This document shows, one piece after another, positions 32,721-42,939 of a DNA stretch of 64,000 nt. The stretch is from Eutypa lata (taxonomy: Eukaryota; Ascomycota; Sordariomycetes; Xylariales; Diatrypaceae), in NCBI GenBank assembly GCA_022661535.1, contig JAKULF010000011.1:2848220-2912219 (forward strand), read 5' to 3'. Below the pieces are notes generated by a model. The model did not search any database and was not told the DNA's origin. It saw only the letters and a list, made by a program, of their open reading frames with translations. Made by a program: the position numbers and the translations under genes. Each line of letters opens with the position of its first letter. The stretch's first letter is position 1.

Positions 32721-33950
32721 AAGGAGACAAATAAGATACTGACTACACCCGCTGTGTTATTCGAAGAAGGACGTGAATGGTCCGAAAACTGCTGTTATAC
32801 TACTAATTCCAATTAGATAATGACCAAAGGCTTTATTCAGCTTGCACTGAGCTGGGTGTTCAGACTATCACAGGCATGCCGATCTTTAACTCCAATTCGA
32901 GTTGCGTCCAAGCAGCGGTGATTAACGATGATCCGCATATGGATCAGTATTATATTCGCATCGCCGTTTTAGCATTCATAGAAGAGAAGATATATTTCTG
33001 AGTCGAGCTATTGGCTAGAGGGATTGTTGGCGTCCTAGAACTCCTGATATACTGCTTTGATTTATACTCGCAATACGTCATTCCTATAGCGAACTGTGGA
33101 CTGGCTCGTTCCGATGAGTAGGCTTCCAGTAGGTATCTCCATCCCGACCCTCCTCTTTCGTCGCAGCTAGGATCGGCTCTATGACTCTTTTTCGCTGCTG
33201 TCTTGAAATGAGTCAATAAGTATTAGTAAGTATTACCGCGTCTCATACAATTGGACATCTTCCTGTGTGGTTTCTCACCTGGCTCTTTGTTGGTCCCCGC
33301 CTGATTCATCAACCTGGTGTTAATCTTTTCAGGACAACCTTAATGTTCTGTTGCTGCTATGATTTCTGTTGAAATTGTTGTTCTGTGACTACGACTTTTG
33401 GCAATGATGATGATAGTAGTTTGTACATAAATTTGAGGGTTAGAGCCTCTAGATGATTACGTATGGGGTTGGAGGTTTATGTACTACGTATAGTACTTGA
33501 ATACCAATTACTGACTGTTAACATCGTTACATAATACACACACTATTACACTATTCCCCGATCTGTAAGGTCAAGCAGCACCTATCCATCTCACTGTACA
33601 TACATACCTACATCATTTCCATGATATTTAGTTTACCAAAACAATAACAACAAGCACAGCAGATACTGAATTCATCATAAAAACATTCCTTCATCCGTCT
33701 CTAAGTTGTCTAAACCTTGTACCAACCTAGAAAGAAACCTACTTCATGCAGATTGGATTCATACTACCAGATGCAAGAAAACGAGGCAAGTAATAATACG
33801 ATATTGAGCAGACTTGCAACTTTGCCTTGAAATCCTTGGGTTTCTCATATAACCTTGTGTCTCTCATCAGGTCTTCACGATTGATAGCAACAGGTTGGAA
33901 GAGATATACAATGCTACATGCGAGAGTAACATGAGAAGAGTTGGTGGTCC
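32721..33950. other. Intergenic, no gene seen
   Basis: The sequence is moderately AT-rich and non-coding. A minus frame at 32950-33216 has no support. Confidence 0.4.
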
Positions 33951-34545
33951 AATGAAGCTGGATGTTACGCTTGCTTTATTTATATTCTTGACCGATGGCG
34001 GAAGTTTCTTCAAATGAGATTAATGAAGTAATTACTTTGTTACTAGTATATATCAGAGCTGTCGATATATATAAACGCTATCAGGAATGCCACAATTACG
34101 TCGCTAGTCAAGAGCTTGATAACGAAGGCCATGCAGCTTATGATAAGGCTATGGAGATCGACGATCTGAGGAATCATGATATAATAAGAGGCGCCACTCG
34201 GTGCCACTCATCACCAACATCGGAACCTTCTTATGAAGACTCTCGTTAAACCTTAGACCCCTTGAATGAACCCCAGACCGAGATTCCCGGCCCGATAATG
34301 GGAAAGGGTATTACCCCAGGCGGAGATGGATGTCACGTTACATCCGTTTCATTCACGGCCGTTAACCATCTCTCCAGCCTGGCTCTCGACTTAGAGAGCT
34401 GCTAGTCTCAAAGTTTTACCGCTCTTACCATGGCCCGAAGACGATACCAATATATTAAAAACCGCTAGGGCCACCAATTCGAGGTCCTTGGAACCATATT
34501 GGCAGATTCCATGATAAGTAAGGATGGGCTCAACAACGAGGAAAC
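33950..34545 (+). pseudogene. Family B relics, scrambled
   Basis: Bases 33950-34180 match the middle of the family B gene at 53585-54871. The nucleotide match begins at a GCTGGATGTTACGCTTG block and continues through the translated block SSNEINEVITLLLVYI and on to AYDKAMEIDD. Bases 34265-34330 match an earlier part (CCCAGGCGGAGATGGATGT). Bases 34500-34540 match a later part (CCATGATAAG.AGGATGGGCTCAAC). The pieces are out of order or separated by unrelated sequence, so this is a rearranged relic. Confidence 0.65.
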
Positions 34546-34959
34546 AATACATGACCCAATTGAGAGCCGAGGTCGTTTCGTTGCGTAGCCTGCTACCTAC
34601 CACGATGAACCCTGCCACTACAGTTTCCACTACACAGTGCACTGTGGCTACACATCGCCTACCCCGTCTAGAATCTCTATTCGTCCATCTGCACCGTCCC
34701 CCTCGCACTATCTGCCACCCTCGGACAACAGATTACAACAGGGGCACAGGCAGCGCCCATCACACCCGGTCAACAGTCATTCAAGATATCGTAACCACCA
34801 GCGGCGACTCGAAATTCGAATAATTCGTGGCTAATCAAGAATGACCATGAATCATTACATTTCTACTCCATTGTAATAATACTCAAATTTAACATTATTC
34901 TGATAAAGAAAACAATATACGGAAATGGAATCTAGACGATCCACGCGGATACGACCGCA
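34546..34959. other. Intergenic, no gene seen
   Basis: Two overlapping short plus frames (34524-34834) carry no motif, and I do not support them. Confidence 0.35.
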
Positions 34960-35476
34960 GTTATAAGCTCTACGCTTAGGAGTCCTAAAGAAACGTGTAG
35001 CACCTGAGAGACGAGGTTCTTTTAAACTAACCAAGAAAAACCAGGAAGTAGAAAGAGAAGTGGAGGAGATGGAGTGGCAGCAGGAAGAAAAGCAGGAGAA
35101 ACAGGAGTTATCTAACGTTGGTTATGGCGCTCAATTACTCGAGAAGCTCGTTGCACTCGCTAGACAGGGGGCAAGAAAGCGTGTTGCGGAAGAGGGGTGG
35201 ATAAAGGGAAGAAGATGAAGAAGCTGTTGGGTCAATAGTTGGGAAGCCGAGAAAACGCGACAGAGCGAGGAGAGCTGAGCAAGAACTGGGAGGCTAACAA
35301 GGAAACTCCTGGATGCATGTGACCTTGATCCGTTATTTGAACTAAGGCTTTAGCTGGTACTCGACGATATGCGGATCAAAGCTAAGCGGCAGCTAGAAGC
35401 CCATCCTGTACAGGAAGACGAAGAGGACCCTTTCGCTGATATGCCGGACCCCTTTCTTGGCTTAGAAAGGCAATAA
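34960..35476 (+). pseudogene. Family A copy with internal deletion (plus strand)
   Basis: The N-terminal basic region is recognisable (KKRVAPERRGSF, then a KNQEVEREVEEME block). So is a stretch resembling RGELSKNWEANK. The frame then jumps directly to the C-terminal block LVLDDMRIKAKRQLEAHPVQ, which ends at 35476 after FLGLERQ. About 300 central codons present in the copies at 45.3 and 50.6 kb are missing. Several frame changes remain in the N-terminal part. Confidence 0.7.
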
Positions 35477-35782
35477 ACCTTCCCCATGTAACGTTGTCTC
35501 TTTAGATGGCTTGAGGCGTAAACTATTCTCCTTGGAGACATTACTGTATCATGGAGATGTCTCAACAACATCTTTGCTAAAACTAGCAATTATAATCGTT
35601 TCTCCTGTATCATTTACCTCTCATACCTTAAGATCTTCCATAGTCCTACCGAATTTATATACGTCACGAAGTAGCTCGGTGTCAGGTTCTGGACATTGAA
35701 TAAAAGGGGTGCCATTATCTTCGTCATCGTCTCCGACGCCTTAGATACTATGTGATCTACCCGAGCAAGACCTTACATGTTA
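35477..35782 (-). repeat. Segment shared with 50.13-50.56 kb
   Basis: Close nucleotide matches run through both segments: for example the CTCTTTAGATGGCT block, the AGTAGCT.GGT block and GTTATT near the end. On the minus strand the two share the translated motifs SPEPETQLL / CPEPDTELL and GRTMxxLKxREVN. At 50.2 kb the segment lies downstream of and in line with a family A copy. Here it is joined to a family A 3' end in the opposite direction, so an inversion or recombination join lies near 35477. Confidence 0.6.
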
Positions 35783-36709
35783 TTATTTATGCGCAGGACC
35801 CCCTACACTTCTAGAATACGAGAAGACCAATTGGTGATCCACCATCGTGAAGCCATCGAGAAACCCCAGGTCTTGGACGTTTGTGATAGCCCGTAGTAAT
35901 AGCTCCAGGTCACGCGTTAGGACCTGGTACATCTGAACTTCATCCTGACCCTGGTCCCGAGCAACCGGCTGTCTAGTGAGTTCAGCGGCCTCCTCGGCGG
36001 CCAGAAGCTCGATTTGCTTTAAAACATGAGCCTCCCAGGGAAGACGCAAACCTCTGTTGGTCCATCCCCCTTAGCGCCACGGCCTAATACGCATTGTCTT
36101 CTGGGAAGCTGGCTAGCAATGCTTCCTCCTCTTCCTCACCCTAGACTTTGTCATACTCCACAGACGGCAGTTGACCCCGTCGAGTATCCATTGTGATTAC
36201 TGGCTTGTTGTCCGATAGCCATTCCTTCGTAGTATTCGTGACATTTAGGAGTCGGTCAGGGAACGAGGCGGCATGCAGTTGGAGCTCTTCGGGGAGTATC
36301 TTTAAACCGGCGAGAGTCTGTTTCTTGCTCTGGCTCCAGTCCGTACCCAGAACCCCCTTTCCTTTATAGCCCTTCTTTTCTTTTCCGCTCGTGAACCTTT
36401 CAACCGGCTCGTGGTCGTCATCGTGGTCGTCATCGTGGTCGTCATCATCGTCGTGATCCTACTCACGCTCAGAGTCAGTAAACTACCTTGTCACGTTTCG
36501 GGGATCTTCCAGAACTATATAAATGGTAAAAGGGAATAAAAGAACCAAGAGCTTACCTGGCCCTCCTCATCCCCTTCTTGCTCCTCTACTTCCCTCTCTA
36601 TATCCCGATTCCTCTTGGTTCGTTTAGATGAACATCGTCTCTTAGGTGCCACACGTTTCTTCGGAACTTCTAGGAGTGTTCTAGGAGTGGAGCTTGTAAC
36701 TGCGGTCAA
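35783..36709 (-). pseudogene. Family A copy with internal deletion (minus strand)
   Basis: Reading from 36709: a basic N-terminus (VPKKRVAPKRR), an acidic stretch coded by tandem CGTGGTCGTCAT units at about 36412-36445, and EWLSDNKPVITMD. Next comes VxGEEEEEALLASFPEDNAY, where a TAG replaces the Trp seen in the intact copy. At about 36070-36090 it jumps to GWTNRGLRLPWEAHVLKQIE, skipping about 150 codons, and ends at 35783 after SYSRSVGGPAHK. It is convergent with the plus-strand shortened copy at 34960-35476. Confidence 0.72.
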
Positions 36710-37535
36710 GTCCGTGTTATCTTCTGGGATCCGCTTTCGAATTATTGCAGTTCTTTATAGTTGCGGTTAAAATGAAGGAATAAGAACAGTTGAATAAGTT
36801 CAAGAGAGCTCATGAGTTAAGATGCGTTGGAAAATGTTAGGTTTACGACAGTCGGATGGCAAGGTAAATTTATTAGTTGTATGTATGAATGATAGGTATG
36901 TTTCAAGCATGTATACATAGTCCCAGTATGTATATTGTACTCTACATTCTACAACCATTAACACATGGGCACGATTGAGTTAAGCATGACGGAAAGCAAT
37001 GCCTAAATTGTCTACAATTACTATAAGATATGAATGCTTCAATAGATATTAAATGTAAAACTACATCTACGATGTTTCCCAATTTTACGATGGCTCCTTA
37101 AACACAACGGTAGTAGGATACGGGGTGTATGCATTAGTAGTGAGACCTAGACAGTAGTAGGGTTATGATCCTCTGGTAGTCACCGGTGAATAGGAGAAAA
37201 TCCAGTAATAAGGCAAATGACAGGATTAACTTCAGTTATTTAGGCGGTATCTACAGTATGTTGAATATGGTCTTAGAATCTTGATGCCTTTATCTATATG
37301 CTATCAGTACCTAAGTCTCGTTCGTAGGTGACCCATGCTCTCATAAGTAATTTGTATTGTCCTGGATACATGTATGTTGCATATGCTGCAGGTACCTCGT
37401 AGCCCAATACAGACCACCCATCAACTTCTTTCTTCTTCTTTACTTTTTCCCCACGAACGAACGAATCAACCAACCAACCAACCAATCAATCAATCAATCA
37501 ACTAATCATTCATTCATTCAATCAATCAATCGAAG
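36710..37535. other. Intergenic and 5' leader of the RGG-box gene
   Basis: No gene is seen. From about 37455 the leader carries AACC and AATC tandem repeats up to the start codon of the next gene. Confidence 0.5.
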
Positions 37536-38483
37536 ATGTGGAATCCCAATACGACACCCCCGGTTGGTCCGGGTGGTGACGGAAGCAAGGAGGCGCGAGG
37601 AGGTGGTTCTGGTGCTGGCGCTGGTGGTTCTGGCGCTGGCGGTTCTGGTGCTGGTGGTAGCCATCAGCTTACTACACAGGCAGGTCTTCTTGTTAGCGCG
37701 ACAGAAGCTTGGGTCCAGTCTCAGAACCTGCATCCAACCGATGATATGGTGACCGCGGAGTATCACGTTTGGGGACAGAAGAGGAAGTCTCGGGAGGGAA
37801 AAGTGGACTTTCGTGACCACTTCAAAGACAGGAAGCGCAGAGAGGTTTCAGACGAGGAGTTTGGACCTATTGGAACGGTTGAATCTGGTTCTAGTTCGAC
37901 TGCCCCCTTGGGTCCGGGTCCGGGTCCGGGTCCGGGTTTGGCTTCTGGTTCTGGTTCTGGTTCGGGCTTGGGTGGCGGGTCCACTCATACCCCAGAAGCA
38001 AGGAAGCTCGACCGCCCTCTCGAGGAGATTATTCGTCAGGGTAGAGCTTACGCCCGAAGAGTTGCTGGTGAAGATCGTGGTGGTCGTGGTGGTCGTGGAG
38101 GTCGTGGTGGTCGTGGCAATCGTGGAGGTTCTCGTGGTGGTTTTGGCGGTGGTGCCCGTGGTGATGCCCGCGGTGGTGCCCGCGGTGGTGCCCGCGGTGG
38201 TTCTCGCGGTGGTGGTTCTCGCGGCGGTAGTTCTCGCAGCGGTGCTTTTGGCGGTTCTCGTGGTCTTGACACTGGTATAAAATATTTTATACCCGAAAAG
38301 ATTTCCGACGAGGAGCTCGACGCCGCCATGAAGGACTACTGGAAGGATGTCCCCGAGGCTGCCATCCATCACGAGGCCGATCCTCCCACCCAACCCAAGT
38401 CGAAGCGTACAAAGACGACCGCTGCTTCTCCCGGTGGCAATGCTGCCGACGATTTCGATAGCATTGATTTTACTAAATATTAG
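37536..38483 (+). CDS. RGG-box protein, probable nuclear RNA-binding protein
   Basis: This is an intronless frame of 315 residues. Residues about 20-45 are GSGAGG repeats. Residues 70-110 hold a charged stretch with a KRKSREGK signal-like motif. A PGPGPG/SGSGSG linker follows at about 125-155. Residues 184-245 are an RGG/RGA box of about fifteen repeats. The C-terminus is ordered and acidic (ISDEELDAAMKDYWKDV) and ends with a KSKRTK basic motif and DDFDSIDFTKY. RGG boxes bind RNA and are methylated by type I arginine methyltransferases. The LDxxMxxY-like end loosely recalls export adaptors such as CHTOP/Yra1, but I would not assign it. Codon-level repeats make long antisense frames on both strands, which are shadows. 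Confidence 0.7.
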   Translation: MWNPNTTPPVGPGGDGSKEARGGGSGAGAGGSGAGGSGAGGSHQLTTQAGLLVSATEAWVQSQNLHPTDDMVTAEYHVWGQKRKSREGKVDFRDHFKDRKRREVSDEEFGPIGTVESGSSSTAPLGPGPGPGPGLASGSGSGSGLGGGSTHTPEARKLDRPLEEIIRQGRAYARRVAGEDRGGRGGRGGRGGRGNRGGSRGGFGGGARGDARGGARGGARGGSRGGGSRGGSSRSGAFGGSRGLDTGIKYFIPEKISDEELDAAMKDYWKDVPEAAIHHEADPPTQPKSKRTKTTAASPGGNAADDFDSIDFTKY

Positions 38484-38640
38484 TAATTTCGAAAGTGTGG
38501 TTGAGTACAGGGGAGATGTAGGGAGGGGTTAGGGGAGGTTTACGGAGGGGAAAGGGGAGATATGCTGTTCGCTGAGAACATTCTGACAGTTCAAGGGGTT
38601 CATAACCCATAGGGGCTAGTAAAAACAATGTTCGCTTTCG
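38484..38640. other. 3' flank of the RGG-box gene
   Basis: This is a GGGGAG-rich 3' flank. Nothing else is seen. Confidence 0.4.
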
Positions 38641-38650
38641 TGCTCCTTAG

Positions 38651-38850
38651 TCCCGTGATGGAGAAACTTGTATAGCGCTGGCGATGACCTCGACGTGATG
38701 ACTGACGACCAACGTATCCGAAATATTCGTCAGTCTATCTCCAACCGCCTGCAAACTAAATTCAACTTAGTCGATACTATGAATAGGTCGTTTAAAATCT
38801 AGATACACATCATCTTGAAGTTCTAGTCATCTTATTATAGAGCTGAGACC
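38651..38850 (-). pseudogene. Relic of a coiled-coil protein
   Basis: One minus-strand frame reads LELQDDVYLDFKRPIHSID, then TAA, then VEFSLQAVGDRLTNISDTL and on to a TAA at about 38651. An additional TGA lies at the upstream end. The heptad-like text is similar in style to family C, but I cannot align it firmly. Both internal stops could come from C-to-T changes. Confidence 0.35.
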
Positions 38851-40235
38851 TTGATCGTAGACAATATCGCCTGCCAACCTTTGACTAAAATCCATGCATT
38901 GCTACATACACCCATTTAGGTGGTGTGAGCGCTAAAGGTTAAAGCCTAAGAAAGTGGATGGGTACCTAGTGTGACCGCTAGGCAATAGTAAAATCCCCTA
39001 GACCCGTCAATTCCAGTGACATGACTACATACAACCTTCTGAAAGATTTAAGCCACGCGACATTTAAGCTTATGTAGTGGGGGCCCCACCACCGGAATCT
39101 AAGTAGTAAACCTGCATATGACGAATCCATGCGTTGGATCTATCCCATCCAATTCCTCGTCGTCCAACCATGAATCGCGGTCCATCTTACACCTTGGTAT
39201 CCTACTAGGTATGTTGACAATCGTCAATTGAAGGATCTGGTATGTTCTGCTCTTGATTGCACCCTACTTCAATCCCCCATCTTGAATCCATTCTAACCAT
39301 GGCTCAATAGACATCCATCGTATCATACAACGCCCCGTTTACCTCCGGTCGATACCATCGCCTTGCTCCTCGATCCTTCGTTTACCTACCTTATGATATC
39401 TCCTCGATACGCGAACTACACGCTCCGTATACCCAAGGCGATTCGTAGACGATAGGAAGAGATGGAACTTGGTAGTAGTGCTGTTAGCATCCTTGGGGAG
39501 GAGAGTTTGTAGTTAGTCGTGAGATCAGATGTCACAGGGAATAGACCCTACAGCCCGTATCACAGCACTTACTCAGTAGCTGCAGTGTCAGAGGAGACTG
39601 AGGTAGTTAGCTACATCTATAACCACGTAATCTATAACCACGTACATGTTGTTATACTATGCCTAGGTAGTTCGAATGGGGGTACTATGTGCCAACGACG
39701 TCAATGACCACTTAACTAAACCCGTATAGGGAGGCCGCCGTACCCGTTCCCCTAACTTCATCTAGGCAGCAAGACATCTGAATTACGTAAATATGACTAC
39801 ATACATGGAATCCGTGATGGATGCGAGTCGACTGTTGAGCAGTGAAAATTATGTCTTGTTAAACGAAGGATATATTAAGTTGCGTGCCGTCTACAAGTCT
39901 GACAAGGGCTGCTCGAGACCCCACATGACTTATATAAGCACTCAGGATTGATGGACGTCAGCGCCAACTCATTTAGAACATAGTGATGTCGGCCTATCAA
40001 AATGCCGCAGTAAAACCTGGTCAAGGGGGTGGAGTAACTCTACTTACCACCTAGAGGTACGTGTATATAAGGGGTGTCACCCCCCATAACTACATGGTCT
40101 TCCCCCCCCTTTCTTCTTTAGAGCTGTAGCAGAGCAGATATAAGGCAATTTTGAATGCGATACAAAACGCCACACTTCCTCACGTGTTTCGATAACTACG
40201 GAAATGTCTGATTGGATATTACGAGATACAAGTAA
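38851..40235. other. Relic-rich intergenic region
   Basis: No supported gene is seen. A 62-residue frame at 39519-39707 overlaps a local direct repeat (CTATAACCACGTA, twice near 39618-39642). Confidence 0.35.
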
Positions 40236-40400
40236 ACTAGCTTCTGCGCATTCAATCTACGTAGTCAGAACCCAGGAACTCCAGCTCCCTCCCTGGCAAT
40301 TCGTTCTGGACAGCGGGAACTTTTTGTATGGGTAAGATATGTCAGATGTTCCCGAATTGTACAGTCCAATTATGCTATACAAAGCCCAGGAACCATTTAC
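40236..40400 (+). pseudogene. Relic of a 2-oxoglutarate/Fe(II) dioxygenase N-terminus
   Basis: The plus strand reads ELQLPPWQFVLDSGNFLYG, then a TAA that may instead be part of a GTAAGA donor, then DMSDVPELYSPIM. The same order (FVLDSERILYG, then AELYGPKVRSMEAEL) occurs in the dioxygenase relic at 42540-42830, so I take this to be the start of a second copy. Nothing downstream of the N-terminal part remains. Confidence 0.45.
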
Positions 40401-40890
40401 CATCCATTCTGTTTGGAGAGCTTAGATACATGATATAGTCGCAGTAGTTTAGTGTCAATCGGCTGTGGATATCCCATAGTCCCGAAGAGTGACTATAATG
40501 TTCCCCACAAGGATGAAGATATCTAGATGGGAATGATTTATTCTATGAGTTGTCCAGTATTTCGCGAGCAAAGTTTGGATTGATATAGTGGGATGTGACT
40601 ATGAAAAATGACACTACACATATGTCCTAAGGGTCTCGTTGACCCACATTAATGTCCAGCTCCACCAACTCGACCACGATGACATGCGATACGTATGTAG
40701 ATGCTCTCCCGCGGGCGATCGGGGATATCCAATCTTATTCCGACGACATGTCATCTTCAAATTTACGGTCTCAGGTTGAAGATATCATCCACAATAGTTG
40801 ACAGACCGTACATATTCATTTCCCCATACACCTCATTCCAAAAACTGATTTTTAAGATTCATATTCTCAAATATAATTAGAAACATTGTC
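40401..40890. other. Intergenic, no gene seen
   Basis: This is the upstream flank of the family C copy. Nothing recognisable is present. Confidence 0.4.
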
Positions 40891-40904
40891 AAATATTGCT
40901 AGTC

Positions 40905-41717
40905 ATGGCCCAACAAGTTGTGTCAGCTACAGTCGCTGCCAATCTGGTCGGCCGGATGAAATGGCTATTGGGGACGTTAGAACGTGATGTATCTGTCCAC
41001 CCAGTGACAAGGAAGCTGGATGCTTTCAAATCAACGTGGAATACATTCGAACTAGGCTTAGGTGATCTTCGGGTAAGATAGCATGACCTAGAAGTAAAAG
41101 AGAAAGCGGCGAGAAACGTTGAGCAACAGAAGAAACAAGCATCCCTCTTCGAAGACCGCGCTAATTAAATACGAGAGGAATTTACCACTGCCATGTCCGA
41201 AAATGCATCGAGAGTTGTGAAAGATGTCACAAGTCATATGTCAGACACAGTGGCCAATCTCTAGGCTAGTAGCCTACCTAATGATGGTAAGGTAGATGAA
41301 GCATTGCTCGCTGCGAAATCTATCAAGATCGATGAGGTAGCTACTCAAGTTTGTGGTAACATCCAAAGCTTCAAGGCTTTGAGTGATAAGAGTTTGGCTG
41401 AATTGCCGGCGAAGATAGTCAGCGATGTCTCTAGACATGTTAACACCAAGGTAGACAGCTTGAAAGGTACAAGCAAGACAGGAATGGCTGGGTTGTCGAA
41501 GGAGTTGGATGATAACCAAGAATTGACCGAAAGATCGTATTCTTTCCAGTCAACCAAGTTGGAGAGACTGGAGAAGACTATTGACGATGCGGCTAACAAA
41601 TTCGACACGTTCCAGGATTCGAATGGCAGGGAACTAAATGGGATATCTAAGAAGATCGTGGGCCTGAGGAATGATACTATCAACATTGCTAATAAAATTA
41701 TGTGTGTGTCTACCTAA
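40905..41717 (+). pseudogene. Family C coiled-coil protein with three in-frame stops
   Basis: A single frame of 271 codons from the ATG at 40905 is interrupted only by stops at 41079 (TAG), 41166 (TAA) and 41262 (TAG). There is no frameshift. The translation is helical with heptads throughout, for example the C-terminal KLERLEKTIDDAANKFDTF. The first 75 residues align with the telomere-adjacent frame at 63500: VAANLVGRMKWLLGTLERD against VASQLSDKMRLLLSSLDQD, then DLRVR and KEKAARNVEQQKKQA against DLRER and KEAELRMVEEEQKKEA. The codon at the first stop is CAG in the other copy, and all three stops can be made from Gln codons by one C-to-T change before A, the context RIP prefers. The function is unknown. 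Confidence 0.72.
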
Positions 41718-42535
41718 GGTGCGTCTAAAGTTCTAGGTATGGGCCTTTCTGCTGGGTGTAGGTACTAGACTTAGGTGCTACAATACGTTTATCTAATTAG
41801 AGACAAAGGAAAAACAAGGATGATAACAATACTAATATAATGTAAATGAATGCACGCCCAGTACCGGACTGACTACCTGCATTCAATTCTATCCTGACAC
41901 CATCTAACTTTACGCACTAGGTATGTTGCTATGTTCAAAACCCCACCTTACGCTGTGGGCTATCAGTGTTGGGCGGTGGTGAATATGAAGAACCTATAAT
42001 CTAGCCATGCTACTTTCTAGGACCCATCCTAAGCCATACATTAAATACTTTTCAATCCTGTATAGATCATCCACACTGTGTGTTATAATTATTCTAGGTT
42101 CGTCATTGTTAGCTATGCCCTAGGTTGCCTCTAGTCAGACAGGCTGAAGACTTAAGACCCAGCTAGGGGTTCAACATTCTCGAGGGAAATCAATCAGTGA
42201 ATCACAAAGAAGCATACTGGGTCACGCGTGATGTTGTGCATATGTCATTTAAGTCTTTTGACGTTGTCTAGGTTAGGTCTACAACATGGATATCAAGCCT
42301 CAACCTAGGTGCAGGACATCAGAGGGTGCTCTGGCATATGGGCTAGGTTAGTTATAAATACATTAGGACATATTGGCAAGATGTTACTTTTGCTAACAGC
42401 TCTTTTCGTGTGCATGTATGGGACCTTGAACCCTTGAAATCGAGAATAGCTCCACCACCAGGCCTGTTGATCACGTGCATCCCCAATTCAAGCCGCATGC
42501 CCTAAGCGACTAGGTCACAACAACATTTAAGCTCG
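41718..42535. other. Intergenic, no gene seen
   Basis: Non-coding sequence with many CTAGGT-type motifs. I can support nothing in it. Confidence 0.4.
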
Positions 42536-42835
42536 GAGAAATGCATAGAATACACTTTTCCATCTCACAATTTGTCCTGGATAGCGAGAGAATTTTGTAC
42601 GGGCAAAGCATATTGCCGAACTATATGGGCCAAAAGTACGTAGTATGGAGGCCGAGTTGATGCAATCACTCATTGAAGCTATTTAGACCAGGGGGTTCTA
42701 CGTAACCAGCTTTGGCATCTCTCGGGAAGATGTCGACAAGCAATCCGCACTCGGCCAAGCGTTCTATGAGCTTCCCATAGAGGAGAAGCTCAAGTACGTG
42801 CCGAATTTAGAGGCAACTAGAAATCATACATTATA
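42536..42835 (+). pseudogene. 2-oxoglutarate/Fe(II) dioxygenase N-terminal (DIOX_N) relic
   Basis: The plus strand reads FVLDSERILYG, then, after a frame change, AELYGPKVRSMEAELMQSLIEAI. A TAG follows, then TRGFYVTSFGISREDVDKQ, and then ALGQAFYELPIEEKLKYVP. The GF(F)YVTxxGIS...F(Y/F)xLPxEEKLKY pattern is characteristic of the N-terminal domain of isopenicillin-N-synthase-like oxygenases. The metal-binding C-terminal half (HxD...H) is absent, and the sequence runs into the neighbouring gene's 3' flank. It is therefore a truncated relic. Confidence 0.65.
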
Positions 42836-42939
42836 TTTGAGGTTTAGGGTAGTTGTAGACCATTCGTATTTAGGCACAGACTATCTCATTCACTTTGTGT
42901 GACCCCTACTATCCCATAACGTCCCTGGATACTCTAGGG

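Noticed and set aside
37763..38393. Long frames on both strands across the RGG-box gene
   Set aside because: They are shadows created by three-base repetition of Gly/Arg codons; the plus frame at 37536 has the sensible ends and ordered C-terminus.
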